Source of the DNA: Botryosphaeria dothidea
Lineage: Eukaryota > Ascomycota > Dothideomycetes > Botryosphaeriales > Botryosphaeriaceae
DNA: 64,000 bases
Direction: 5' to 3'
NCBI GenBank assembly: GCA_011503125.2
Contig: WWBZ02000016.1
Span: 5,487,324 to 5,551,323, forward strand
Each line of letters starts with the position of its first letter. Position 1 is the stretch's first letter. Shown here piece after piece: positions 1-11,868 of the stretch. The notes under the pieces were generated by a model that had not been told where the DNA came from, ran no database searches, and saw only the letters and a list, made by a program, of their open reading frames with translations. The translations under genes and the position numbers were made by a program.

Positions 1-2690
1 CCTAGGCCTCTATATAATAGATAAAGGAGTGTTCGGACCTAGTATACTAGGCTAGAGCAGCTAGAAGGAAGTAGACGGCTATAGGGAGGGAGGAGGACTA
101 GGTAGTATACTAAACTATTGCTAATAGCAAGAAGAGGTAGATTAGAAGAGATAGAATAAAAGTATGGCGCAGAATAGTAGCTAAGATTACTTCGGACCCA
201 TCTACACTCTAGAAGCTCTTAAAGTAGGTAAGAATAAGGGCACTAGAACCTCCAGCCCTATCTTAGTTCCCACCCCTCTAGGGAGCAGATAAATAACTAT
301 ATTACGATAACTAGTCTAAGATAGAAATCCTTACTAACTAGTTCTTCCCACCTCCTAGGGCTACCGACCTCTTAGATCTAGATAGGTGTATATACCTAGT
401 GCTAGTAGAGATTCCCTAAGACCTTACTAAAGAGCAGGTCCTCTATACTATTAAGAAGCTTCTCCTAGATAAGGCACTAGGCCTAGATAAGATTACTAAT
501 AGGTTCCTAAAGCAATGCGCTAAGATACTAAGGGGACCCCTTACTAGGCTCTTCTAGAGATGCCTCGTACTTAGATACTACCCTAGGTAGTTTAAAAGCT
601 CTATTACCGTAGTCCTTAGGAAACTATAGAGGGACGACTATACTAAAGCTAAGTTATTTAAGCCGATTACTTTACTTAATACGCTAGGGAAGCTACTTAA
701 GAGGATTATAGTAGATAGAATCTCCTAGGCTACTAAAGTATACGGCCTACTCCCTAATATATAGATAGAAGCTAGGAGAAATAGATCCGTAGTAGCAGCT
801 CTTAATCTACTTATAGAATAGATCTATACTATCTAGGTATAAGACCTAGGGCTAGTAGCTTTAGTCCTTAGCCTAGATATCTCGGGAGTATATAACCACG
901 TATCTTATAGAAGGCTTCTCTATAATATAAGGATAGTAAAACTCCTAGAATAGGTAGAAAGATTTACCCGATCCTTTCTATAGGACCGTACTACTCAGCT
1001 ATCCTTCGGAGACTTCACTAGTCCACTAATCTAGACCTTAACCGGGATTCCCTAGGGATCCTTACTATCGCCGATACTCTACCTATTCTTTGCTTCTAAT
1101 CTACTTATATAGCTACGTAGGGGTAATACCTTCCCCCTTAGATTCGTCGATAATACTAATATTCTAACCTTTAGTAGATCTATAGAATAGAACTATAGGA
1201 CACTAGAGGGAGTATATTAAATTTACGAGCACTAGGTAGCTACCCACGGGTTAGCTTTCTCGCCCGATAAGTATTACCTTATTTATTTTATAAGGAAACT
1301 AAGAAGATTTAATATAGTAGTAGGGATCCGTATCCCTGGATTTGCTAGATACCTAGAGCCTATAATTAAGATTCTAAGAGTCTACGTAGACAATAAGCTT
1401 AGATAGGAACCCTATATTAGGGAAATAGGAGCTAAGGCAATTAAATAGTGCACATCTCTCTCTAGACTCGCGGCGTCTACCTAGGGAGCCTTATTTACTA
1501 AAGCCCGTTATATCTATACGGCCGTGGTAAGGCCAGTCCTTACCTACGGCTATGGGGTATAGTATACCTTAGAGGAAATCCTAGGGTAGAGAAAAACAAC
1601 CATCTAGCTACTAAAGAAGATCTAAAACTAGTGCCTACGCACTATCTTAGGGGCGTATAAGTTAACTAGTATATAAACCTTAGAGTATAAGATAGGGATT
1701 CCCCCACTCTTACTACACCTAGACGAACTAGCACTAGCCTAGGCTATTAGAGCTAGGGATGGCCTAGTCGCGATAGTAGTAGAGGAAACTTGCCAGAGTA
1801 TTAAATAGATAGCTCGGGCTACTCTAAGTACTAGAGGCGCTACTAGCCCTACTAGAAGAACCCTGCTTAGAAAAAAGGCAAACTCACTCCTTAACTACTG
1901 CCTCTCTATCTACTAGAGTCTCCCGGAGCGAACGAAGCTACGTATAGCATATAGGAACAAGTAGAAGGAGAGATAGATAAAGTCTACTAGCCAGGGAAGA
2001 TAAGACAAGCTAGTAGCCTAAAGCACATAGTGGAACCCAAAAATTAGACAAATCCACAGCGAACTATCTAAGCCACAGAGCATACTCGCCACCCTACTAC
2101 GTATAGAGTATATTAGACTAGAGGACTTCCTCTTAAGGCGCAAGGTGCCAGGGTACCCTAGTCCTGCCTATCCATGCGGCTAGCATAGATAAACCCCAAA
2201 GCATATCCTCCTCTTCTACCCCTACTTCTAATAGAGTAGGGCACAGATACTCTAAAGGGCAGGAACCACGGACTACTACTCCCTCCTCTTAACAAAGAAG
2301 GGGATTAAAGTAGTAATAGACTAGTTCTTACGCCTAGGGCTGCTTAAGCAATTTAGCCTAGCAAGGGAACTAATATAGGAAGATAACTAGGAAGAGGAAC
2401 TAGGAGGACAACCAGGACTACTAGGACCACTAGAACCCGGATAACTACGAGGATAAGGACTAAAGAGATAGATCTAGTAGGTAAATATAGGGCTGCTATA
2501 GTAGCCGCTACTAGTAAGAAGGAAAAATAAGAACTAGTATAGGATAGCATGCCTAGAGAGAGAGGAGGGGTTTTTGCCAGGCGAAAAGGTTTTCCCCCTC
2601 GTGTAAAATAACTATAGATAGCTAGCCCCGCATGGACCCGTAAGGGAGCTATATCGGGAAGAAATAAATTTATCTATCTATCTATATAGC
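1..2690 (+). mobile_element. LINE-C, 3' part of a RIP-mutated non-LTR retrotransposon
   Basis: Frame-tolerant translation gives a LINE reverse transcriptase from about 420 to 1700. Recognisable blocks are a GIP-GS block near 1045, an RFVDN block near 1145 (the FADD catalytic box with its second Asp changed to Asn) and an AFSPDKY-like block near 1255. A Cys/His-rich tail (CG..R.T..H) follows near 2160-2225, as in fungal LINEs. Stops are almost all TAG/TAA at expected Gln or Trp codons, the RIP signature. No RNase H domain was recognised. The element starts left of the window. It ends in an A/T-rich tail with ATCT repeats (about 2660-2690), beyond which minus-strand LINE-A sequence resumes, so it was inserted into LINE-A. 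It is dead. Confidence 0.85.
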
Positions 2691-3881
2691 TAAGGATAGG
2701 CTAATCCTAGTTCTCGGAGGGGGAGTAGCTATCTTAGTTATACGGAGGGGCCGAGGAAGGTATAGGAAAAAGGCCCTCCCTTAGGGTAGAGCACTATCCC
2801 TTAAAGCTAGTCTTAACTTAGCTATCTTTTTCTTTTATAGAGGGAATTTAATCGTAGGATCGAGGCTTCGTATATAATATAGCTTTATATATATCTTAAG
2901 GGGAGTTTAACGAGAGAAATTAATTCTAGTGCTAGCGTTTAGCTTGCTTAATCGCGTTAACGAAGGTTTTCCGAGTTTCTAGGTATTCTTACTTCTCTTC
3001 CTGCGTAGAGGAAAAGAAGAGAAGACGAGCCTTTCGTTTTAGCTCTTGCCTTTTAGTAGATAGCTCCTCGTTCTACTACGATTTCGACTTTAGTCCTAGT
3101 TTAAGACGAGGAATAGTAAGACTCGTAGCGTGGGAGATAGCTTTAGTTAGCGTGTCTCCTAGATTATCTAGCGCTAGTATCTTAAGTAGTTTAGTAGCTA
3201 CTATCTTTTTCGAGAGAGAGAAGGAAGGTTCTAGGTTCCGGGCTATTACTAGCATATTAGGAAGCTTTTCTTTAACTTTCTCTTAGAAAATTAGGGAGAA
3301 TCTTTTCTAGTCTACTTTCGTAGTATTAAATCGGGCCGTAGTAGTAGGGGAATCTAATATAGGGCCTCTAGTTTCTATCTTAAAGAATATCGGCCGGTAA
3401 TTTAAGCCGAAGTTATCGAGGATTTGCTAGTCCTTTATTCTATTAGATAAATTTTAAGTTAATAGGGTTAGATTAAGAACCGTAGGGCGTACTAAATCTA
3501 GTTTAAAGAAGGTAGCTTCTCCTACCGTATTTAGTAGCTCTAGGTTATTAGATTCTATCTATTTAACTAGCTTAGGGGCTCCTTATATTAGTCGGGCAAG
3601 AGGGTCCTACTATAGGTAGTGTTCGTTGAAGTCCCCGAGGATTATAGAGGGTTTAAGAATATTTAAGTATTCTAGAACTCTTTCTAATATCTTAGGAGAT
3701 CCTTCTTATCTTTAGGTAGCCTAGTTATAGAGGTTTATTATCCGGAAGAATAGATAATTTGGTTATTAAACCTCTAATACTATGCTATCTTCGCTAGCAA
3801 AAAGGGCGGCCCTATTTACTTTTACCCCACGTATAAAGCGGGAGATATAAGCTAGAACACGGGGCCTTAAACTAGGAGAGA
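2691..3881 (-). mobile_element. LINE-A, downstream segment (end of endonuclease to pre-RT)
   Basis: On the minus strand this reads as LINE ORF2. The endonuclease half is at about 3868-3440, with the ILGDFN motif near 3640. It runs into the linker before the reverse transcriptase, matching LINE-B residue blocks such as LTIP.LKLG and GLFP. The reading is continuous with 21989-22200 once LINE-B is removed: the sentence broken at 21989 resumes at 3881. It stops at about 2691, where LINE-C was inserted. Heavy RIP gives many TAG/TAA. The rest of this copy lies left of the window. Confidence 0.8.
3869..3881. repeat. Target-site duplication of LINE-B, left copy
   Basis: AAACTAGGAGAGA here is repeated exactly at 21976-21988 on the other side of LINE-B. 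Target-primed insertion of a LINE makes duplications of this size. Both flanks are halves of the same minus-strand LINE-A coding region. Confidence 0.85.
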
Positions 3882-4099
3882 CATTAATAAGTAGACTTAA
3901 TCGCTTACTAAACGACACACCTCGAGAAAAAGCGCCAAGACCGGTACCGCTCGAAAGCTCTTAATTCCCCTAGCTAGGCCCTCGAATCTTAGCCTCGCAG
4001 CTACACGCGCTGCTGCGTAGCTACGTGGAAAAGAGACGTTTAGGGGCTCTAGAATCTAACGCGAATTTCGCATATCTATCCTAACCTTGAACTACTTCC

Positions 4100-5272
4100 G
4101 ATTCCTCTTAAATTCCATCCTAAGCTTCGTTAGCATATAAAGAAACCCTAGATAGAGTTGCATAGGGATACCCGGAGGGGAACACCCGCTAGCCCTAGTA
4201 TAGCCCCTTCTACCTCGACTTCCGCAGAATTTTTAGGGTTCGCTAAGCCCCGCTAAACCTTATCTCGACCACGAGAACCTACCTAGCGATATACCCCTAG
4301 ACTCTCTAGGCAGTCCACCGCCTAATAGGGTAATCCTAGGCTCCCCTATTATAAGCCCCTCAGCCCTACCAACGGAATACGGAACCCCCTAGCCCGAACA
4401 GAACGAAATCTAAATAGAAAATACCTAGGACGATACTATCGAGGCTCTTACCCCTATAGCCTAAGGGCAAAAGCGTATAATCGACCTAACTGGCCTCTCT
4501 CCTCCCCCGGTCTTTAGATTCTAGGCACGTGCCCGGCTTTAGGAGGGCGAGGTACAGGCCGAAGGCCTCCGAGCCTTAACCTATGCCCTATTAGTATACT
4601 AAGCTTAAGAGACCCTAGAGAGGGCTAGCTTCTCTAGATAGATTAAATTAGTTCAACAGGCTATTAATATTGCCTTTAACTGCCTTACAAAGGCAATCCC
4701 CCTCGAGAAAGACCGAACTAAGGCTCGGAACCTCTCGGACCTGATTTAAGTATTTAGAGACTTTATAGAGAAAGGTGCTATAAGTAGGGCCAAGGCAGCA
4801 TTCTAGGGCCAACTCCGCCACTTAGAAAACACGGCAAATGCCCTAGCTAACCGGACAAAGGAACTAAAGAAAGCCCCAGCAGCAACCACCCCTACCCAAC
4901 CTACTAGGACCCCTATACCCCCTTAGACCTAACCCTATGCTCAATCCTAACCGAGACACCAGCCCTAGATACGCTCGTTTGCAAGCGTTGCTGGAAGTAG
5001 AGAAGAATGGAAAGAAGTTCCGACCAAAGCCGCAGCCAGAAAGCCTACCCCCCTACCTATAAAAATCTCTCGATAGGTGACGGCTAAACTAGTCACACTA
5101 CTCGAAAGTATTTCCCTAATATTTAGGGAGAGGTTTAATGAGGCTTTCGCAAAAAGTACCCCCGGAAAGAAGCTAGTGGTGGCAGGAGTTACCGTGTCGA
5201 TAAGGGGCAACCTAGTCATTACAGCCTCTAAATTCTCATCTACGGCCTTCCTCCTCAAACATAGGGAGGTTA
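4100..5272 (+). pseudogene. LINE-B ORF1, first part
   Basis: RIP-mutated ORF1 (nucleic-acid-binding, gag-like protein of the LINE). Reading through TAG/TAA gives a protein clearly similar to the minus-strand copy at 22190-23329. Shared blocks are the start after GQKR.IDLT, the LANR.KEL block near 4850, and the TVSIRGNLV / VSILGKKNV block near 5190. The last 65 codons (from 5077) are open. The Copia element splits the frame at 5273 after a GGTTA target, and the frame resumes at 10661. No zinc knuckle was recognised. Function is inferred from position and family only. Confidence 0.75.
5268..5272. repeat. Copia target duplication GGTTA, left copy
   Basis: GGTTA here and at 10661-10665 brackets the Copia element exactly. 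Joining the flanks restores the LINE-B ORF1 frame. Confidence 0.9.
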
Positions 5273-5521
5273 TGTCAGACTATTTTACCTTACTGCCTTA
5301 GGCGTCACACTCTTTTGGGTATTAAGATCAACATCTTTATTTGCCACCTCCTCACTACTCCTTATATTCACAAGCTTCGGATATCAACATCGGCTTCTGT
5401 TCTCCTCGGTTATTCAAACACTCTTTTATGTATATAAGCAAGCCTACCGACCTCCCTCTTAGGAGATAGGCAGAATCTACTCTCTTTTCTAACCTTATAC
5501 TCTTTACTCACAAATCCAATA
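5273..5521 (+). repeat. Copia 5' LTR
   Basis: 249 bp, nearly identical to 10412-10660. It contains a promoter-like TATATAAGCAAGCC segment (near 5435) conserved in all Copia-type LTRs of the window. It terminates CCAATA where the 3' copy has CCAACA. Confidence 0.9.
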
Positions 5522-5755
5522 GTTATAAGCCCGGGGGGACGCTACGGCTGGACGCCAAGACTACCCTACTTCTTAGCTCTTTACTAATCAACTCTCCTAC
5601 TTAACTGAGTACTCTTTACTGACACGCAACTGCTGTTATCTACGGCTTCTGCCCGGTTACAGGCTACGGCGACTGAACTAACAACTCAACACGGAGCCAC
5701 ACTAGCTACCACCTCTACTCGAATCTAACTAGATTAACAACAACTTACTGATAAT

Positions 5756-8700
5756 ATGGGAGACTCCATCAAATCCCACATACTTACCAAGTCTTCGGAC
5801 TAGAATTACTGGTTATTCCTGGTGAAAGGAAGAGCCCAGAACACTGATATCTGGAGCCTCGTTAATCCTTTACTGACAACTAAACCTTAGGGCACAACCA
5901 AACCTGAGAAACCAACAATTCAAGGCATAGTTACTGCTGACAAGAAGCTTACTTATGACTATAAGATGAGCAACTACCGAGCTAACTACGCACTCTACGA
6001 AAAATAACAAAAGGCACTTACTAATCTTGCAACCTATATCCAGGACTTAATTGCCACGAATCTGCTCCCGTACATTAGCAACACGGATTCGGATAATCAT
6101 CCTTAAACCTATCTAACAACGCTTAAAGCCAAACTCGCACCAACTAATAAAGCTACCGATCTGGAACTCGAATAGCAGTATAATCAGCTCAAGCGAGGTC
6201 CATCCAACTAGAATATTGAGAAATGGCTTCAATCTTGGGAAGAGGTCTACACCAAAGCCAAGCAACGCGACTTGCCACAAGTTAAAGACGACCGACCAGT
6301 TAGAGACTTTCTCCTCTCCCTTCGAGGAATCGATTCTACCTACTCTTAGATAGAACTGCACCTTCTACGAGGCTAAGAAACTAAGCTAACCCTTTATAAA
6401 GCTGTTAAAGACTATAGGCAACATCTACGAATCGAGAATCTCGAGAAACCATCTAAATCCTCGAAGCACTCAGCCTTCCCAGCCACTTTCAAGGGCAAGG
6501 AATAGGAAAACAACGAAAAGCCACCTTGTATCTGTGGACTTAATTACTGGTATAAGGACTGTTTCTACCTAAACGAGGACATACGGCCCAAGTACTGGAC
6601 ACCAAACAAGGCTGCTCAAACACGTGTCAACGAGAAACTTAAGGACCCAAAGATCAAGGCACGAATCGATTATGCACTAAATCGAGAAAAGGAAAATCAA
6701 CTAGGTTCTCCATCCAATACGACTGCAACTCCAACACCCAACGTTCAAAGCAAATCTCTATCAATCGAGGTCGCCTTATTCTCTGTTATCAGCCACTCTA
6801 CAAGGAGAGCCAATACCTCTCTTCAGTTATCCTGGATTCTCGACTCTAGAACAGATCATCATATCTGCAACCGATCCATGCAGGATAGATTCAAATAAAC
6901 CAGAGCTGCTAAACTAGACGAATACCTCACCTGTGGAGAAACAACTGCACTAATCACTGCGTATAGGACAGTTACTGTCAACGTTAAGACACCATCTGGT
7001 AAAGGCCATATCACTCTCCAAGATGTTGCAATGTCTCCATCTTTCATGGCCAATCTTATATCGCTTGACAAAGCTCTTGAAGTAGGAATCGACTGGAACC
7101 CAAGGACTGGAACTCTAAGCAAGAACAATCAGACTCTCTGCTTCACTAAACGATATAACGGACATTTCTACCTTGAACGCAATACAGCACCGCTCTAAGC
7201 TCACTCTTCACTCCTCGCAACTCAACCAACTGCTTTCGTAACCAAAGCCGCACACATTACCAACTGGCACCGTATCCTTAGCCACGCTAGCCAGGAAACT
7301 CTTCAACATCTCGAAGAATCTACCGAAGGAACACAAATTACTCTATTACCATCTAAACAACCCCTTCAGTACTGCGAAACCTGTGCACTATTAAAGGCAC
7401 ATAGGATCGTCTCTCGATCTTCAGACAAAGAAGAAGAACCAACTAAGCCTTTCTCACGCGTTATATTCGATCTTCTCTAGCTTATACTAGCTTATAACGG
7501 AGATAAATGGACAGCTTATCTTGCTTGCTTATTATCAAACTTTATCCTCCTATTTACATACCGGCACAAATCAGACACTTCTGAACTAGCCATCTATGGA
7601 CTTAAAATCATTAAGATTCGCTACCAAGGCAAGGTTATCTTCTTTAGAACTAATGGAGAAACTACACTCGGAAATACCTTTCTCTCCTATCTTATAGATT
7701 ATAGAATTATACTTGAAACTTTAGCTCCTGCAACACCCGAGCAAAACGGACACTCTAAACGCTCAGGGGGTGTACTTCTTATCAGAGCACGAGCTATGCG
7801 AATTAGCGCAAACCTTCTAGAAAGACTATAGCCTAAAACCATCCGAGCCGCCGCCTATATCCATAATAGGACTCCACTCAAGAAACTCGGCTGGATTACA
7901 CCTTTTGAAAGAGTTACTGGTAATAGACCAAATCTCTCGTATCTTAAAGCCTACGGATGCAAAGCCTACTCTCTACGCAAAGATCTTCTACGCACTTATA
8001 AGCTTGCTAAGCGAGCATTTATCGGATATCTTATTAGGTACGACTCGACCAACATCTTCCGCATCTGGATTCTAAGCCAAGATAAAGTAATACGGACTAG
8101 AGACGTCACTTTTGACGAAAACAGCTTCTTTGATCCATCAGAGACTAATATCGGTAAAACCCTTAGAAAGGAAATAATTGAGACTCTCAATACTCCTGCT
8201 CTGCCATTAATCTATAGTCTTATGCCTTAGGAAGAACCTAAATCCTCTACCCTTAATCAACATAATTAGACGATAAACCAATAATCTCAAGCTGAGAAAG
8301 ACCCATCAACTCAAACGCTACCCACACCCTCAGAATTAGTAGAACCTAAAGTAGGACCTCTCGAATCAGAAGAAGAACAAGAACAAGAACAAGAACAAGA
8401 ACAAGAGCAAGAGCAAACTGAACAACGACTTGGACCTCTACTCCCTGCTTAATATGATACTTTACCGCAACTAGGCGCTGCTCCCGGCAACAGAGCACTA
8501 CGAGGAGTAGATATCTCAGCCATATTTACTGAAGAAACTATTATTCTAGAAAACAGCTCACGGAGTTCTCGGAATCAAAATCTAAACTACAGTAATGACC
8601 CTTTCAAAAAGCCTCGAAAACCACGAAAAGAAGCATATACTGCAACGCTTACTTAAGCTCAAGAATATCTAAAATCGACTTTCTATAATATATTCTCGGC

Positions 8701-10330
8701 TGTAATCAACACTCTAAAGCCGAAATCTAAACACCATCGAGATAATCTTCCTCTAGAACTAAAGAACTTCGAGGAACTCCTTAATCATCTATTTAAGGAC
8801 GGATTTTTAACCGCGCTTCTCGAGGAAATCTACAAACTTAAGCAATTCTAAACCTAGATACAAGTCCTAGTTACACAAGCACATAAGGTAAAGAAACGGA
8901 TTATTCTACTCACCTAGGTATTTAAGTACAAGTTTGACGAAGAAGGATACCTTATTAAGTTCAAAGCTCGACTCTGTATTAGAGGAGACCTTCAATCAAC
9001 TACTTAGGATACCTACGCTACCACGCTTACTGCACGAATCTTTAGAGGACTTATGGCAATTATAACTACTTTCGACCTTGAATTAAGGCAGTACGATATT
9101 ATTAATGCGTATCCACACGTCCTAATCGACGAGGAAACATATTATAAACCACCACCAGGCATGAAAATCAAGGACGGACTCATTCTCCTACTCCTACGAG
9201 CACTATATAGACTCAAATAATTACTAGCTCTCTAGCAAAAGCACTTATTAAAAACACTTTAAAATCTCGGCCTTACTAAAGTGCTAGAAGCTCCTTGCCT
9301 ATTTATAAACGAATATATAGTCCTATTCTTCTTCGTGGATAATATCGTTATTATCTACTACAGGGATCATACTACCTATATCGACGAATTCTAACGTAAA
9401 CTCTTCGAAATCTACGAGATGCGATACCTTGGCGAACTCTAATGGTTCCTAGTAATTAGGATTATTCGAAATAGAGACGAACGTAAACTCTGGCTATGCC
9501 AAGACTCCTATATTGCTAAACTTACTGCGAAATTTAACGTTAAAGAGGACTCGAAGCGCTTAGTTCCTCTCCCACCTAATGAACCTATTACTTAGAATCC
9601 CGACCAAGCTACGGACTAAGATATATACGCTTTTTAGTAGAAAGTCGGATTAATCAACTACGCTGCAGTCCATACTAGACTAGATATTATATACGCAGTA
9701 TTACGACTCTCTAAACACCTACAGAATCCTTTAGCTTAGCACCTTTATCTAGCTTAACGAGTTCTTAAATATCTATTATATACTCGAAGCTACTCTCTTA
9801 CTTTCTTAGGCTTTACTTAGTTAACCAAAGATCTCTTTATTACTTCTAGCGACGTATCCTTTACTTCGGATATCGACATAAGAAAAAGTATTTAAGGCTT
9901 TCTCTTTCGACTCTTTAGAGGAGCAATCGACTAGAAAGCAGCCAAATAACGCACTGTTACTACAAGCAGTACTAAAGCCGAATTACTCGCGCTCTCAACC
10001 ACCGCTAAGGAAACTATATGGTGGGAAAACCTCTTCAAAGTAATCGACTTCTCGACTGGACATTAGACAAAGATCCAGTGTGATAATACTTAGATAATTC
10101 GCCTACTTAACGAAGAGACATATAAGCTTATCACGAAACTTCGTTATATTTAAATTTATAGCTACTGGCTACGCCAGGAAGTACAAGAAGGCAATATCTT
10201 AATTTCCTGGACTCCTACTGCAGAGATAATCGCAGATAGACTCATAAAATCTCTTAATAAACAGAAACATTAATACTTTCTTCAACAGATTGGACTCGAA
10301 GATATCACTACTAAATTGCAAGACAACTAA
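5756..10330 (+). pseudogene. Copia gag-pol polyprotein, RIP-inactivated
   Basis: The start ATG is at 5756. Gag runs to about 6860 with a C.CG..(Y for H)...DC.YL knuckle near 6524-6566. The protease motif WILDS..DHHIC is near 6834-6870. The integrase zinc finger (WHRILSHAS ... YCETC) lies at 7267-7392 and its catalytic core at 7450-7900. The second Asp of that core reads Asn (FRTNGE, near 7645). An acidic EQ repeat spans 8367-8418. Reverse transcriptase runs from about 8880 to 9600 with a VDNIVIIY block near 9335, where YVDD has become VDN. RNase H (TSSTKAELLALST near 9970; CDNT near 10081) closes the frame. Dozens of TAG/TAA interrupt it. Both Asp-to-Asn changes fit RIP at TpG. The protein cannot be made. 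Confidence 0.9.
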
Positions 10331-10411
10331 CTACTCTGCTCAATTTCTCACACTTAATGCTGCGTTTTACTATCACGACCCTCCTAATGCGTACACGTCG
10401 TAAAGGGGGTG

Positions 10412-10660
10412 TGTTAGACTATTTTACCTTACTGCCTCAGGCGTTACACTCTTTTGGGTATTAAGATCAACATCTTTATTTGCCACCTCCTCACTACTCC
10501 TCATATTCACAAGTTTCGGATATTAACATCGGCTTCTATTCTCCTCGGTTATTCAAACACTCTTTTATGTATATAAGCAAGCCTACCGACCTCCCTCTCA
10601 GGAGACAGGCAGAATCTACTCTCTTTTCTGACCTTACACTCTTCACTTACAAATCCAACA
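10412..10660 (+). repeat. Copia 3' LTR
   Basis: 249 bp, TGTTAGAC to AAATCCAACA, followed by the second GGTTA. It is less RIP-mutated than the 5' LTR at several CpA sites. Confidence 0.9.
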
Positions 10661-11015
10661 GGTTATCAACTTAGTCATCCCAATCAAATCTATAGAAGAG
10701 AGCGAAGCATGGGCTAAGATTGCAGTCCATGGAGTCCCAACCCAGGATCTCCGGAACATGCTAAGAGGAGACTTTGCGAAGTGGATTACTGAGGAAGTCT
10801 CCAATTTTAACACCGGCCTTCGGGTAATTGGAGACCCATATTGGCTCTCTAGTGAGGAGAAGCGCTTCCAGAGCCGGGCAGGCTTAATCGTCCTCGCATT
10901 TAAGACTAAGGAGGAAGCTCAACGTGCTATCTCGAAGCGACTAACCATTGCTGGAGTTTTATGTAAGGCAGAACTCCTTAAACCGAGAAAGACCTCGTAC
11001 GGCTCCAGAATCTAA
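10661..11015 (+). pseudogene. LINE-B ORF1, C-terminal part
   Basis: This continues ORF1 after the Copia insertion. Residues such as AVHGVPT, WITEEVSNFN.GL.VIGDPYWLS and F.TKEEAQRAI match the minus-strand LINE-A copy (AVHGVPT, GLNIIGEPY). The frame is open to a stop at 11013-11015, five bases before the ORF2 start at 11021, a typical LINE spacing. RIP is light here compared with LINE-A. Confidence 0.8.
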
Positions 11016-11020
11016 ATATA

Positions 11021-11670
11021 ATGGAATCTATGAGGGTATTGCAAGCTAACCTTAACCGGAGTATCCTAGCAATAGAGTCAATCCTAGAACTTGCAGTCGA
11101 GCTCAAAATAGACCTTGTTCTAATCCAAGAACCGTATATTTTAAGCTCAGACAACCCAACAGAGAGACGATCTATAAACCATAATTCGTTCAGCCAGATC
11201 CTCCCGGTACACCATCCTGGTCAAAGGCCTCGTACTTTAGTCTACGTGTTAAGGTTTCTTAAAAACACGCAGATTAACTACAAGGCCACAGCCCTCCTTA
11301 GCCCAGATACGATTCTCCTAGAGGTGGAGCAAGGAAAATCGAAATTCCACATTCTAAATCTATATAATCAGAATGGGTAGGAGGAAACAAGTCCTCAGCG
11401 AACAATGGAAAGGGTAGTAAACTTCCAGCAAATAAACTTCCCTACTATTATAGCTGGAGACTTTAATACCCACCATGCGTGGTGGGATCCCTTATTACCA
11501 ACCTCCTCTGGAGCAATACAGCTAGTGGACTGGATTGAGTCCAACAATCTCTCCCTCTTAAATGAGCCCGGGGTTGGTACCTTCTACAGGAGCCATATGG
11601 AGAGAGAGATAGTAATCGACCTTACGCTAGCGACCCCAGGCCTCGCCAGAAGAGTTTCCTCATGGGAAGT
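11021..11670 (+). pseudogene. LINE-B ORF2, endonuclease domain
   Basis: This is the start of ORF2. An AP-like (EEP-fold) endonuclease nicks the target DNA to prime reverse transcription. Visible catalytic blocks are QANLNRS (about residue 10), LIQEPY (about 40) and AGDFNTHHAWWDP (11455-11490). The SDHK block appears only after the 198-bp insert (near 11892). One in-frame TAG (near 11378) separates two open stretches. The frame is cut at 11670 by the 198-bp element, after target GAAGT. Confidence 0.85.
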
Positions 11671-11868
11671 TGATGGAATGCATGGACTGTAGTGGAGGCC
11701 ATGGGCCTGGAATGACTCTTCCCTTGTTCTCTTTGTTCACTCGCATCTCCAAGACCATTGGCAGATTAGCTCTAATAGCTCGCTTAACGAGCAGAGCTTG
11801 GCAGTTGGGTATATCAACCCCTGCCAACTCTCTCTTCAATCGATCATCCTTTCGCACCACATCCATTA
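11671..11868 (+). mobile_element. 198-bp TG...TA insertion element (solo LTR or MITE), copy 1
   Basis: It interrupts the LINE-B endonuclease between WEV and LPDFGSDHK. GAAGT stands at 11666-11670 and again at 11869-11873. Ends are TGATGG and CCATTA; the latter would be CCATCA before RIP, giving a perfect 6-bp inverted terminus and TG...CA ends as in an LTR. A second copy of the same length is at 35587-35784. It encodes no recognised protein. A solo LTR of an element absent from this window fits best, and a MITE is the alternative. Confidence 0.75.

Larger units (their letters stand above)
5273..10660 (+). mobile_element. Copia-type LTR retrotransposon, full length, inactivated
   Basis: Two LTRs of 249 bp (5273-5521 and 10412-10660) begin TGT(C/T)AGAC and end CCAA(T/C)A. 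They flank a gag-pol region in the Copia order: gag, protease, integrase, reverse transcriptase, RNase H. A purine-rich tract (AAAGGGGGTG, about 10402-10411) lies just before the 3' LTR. The 5-bp duplication GGTTA shows insertion into LINE-B ORF1. Differences between the LTRs are largely C-to-T at CpA, so RIP and not simple age explains them. Related LTRs occur at 20215-20454 and 29575-29741. Confidence 0.93.

Noticed and set aside
5077..5301. A 74-codon plus-strand frame as an independent small gene
   Set aside because: It is the surviving open part of LINE-B ORF1, with its last codons read into the Copia LTR.
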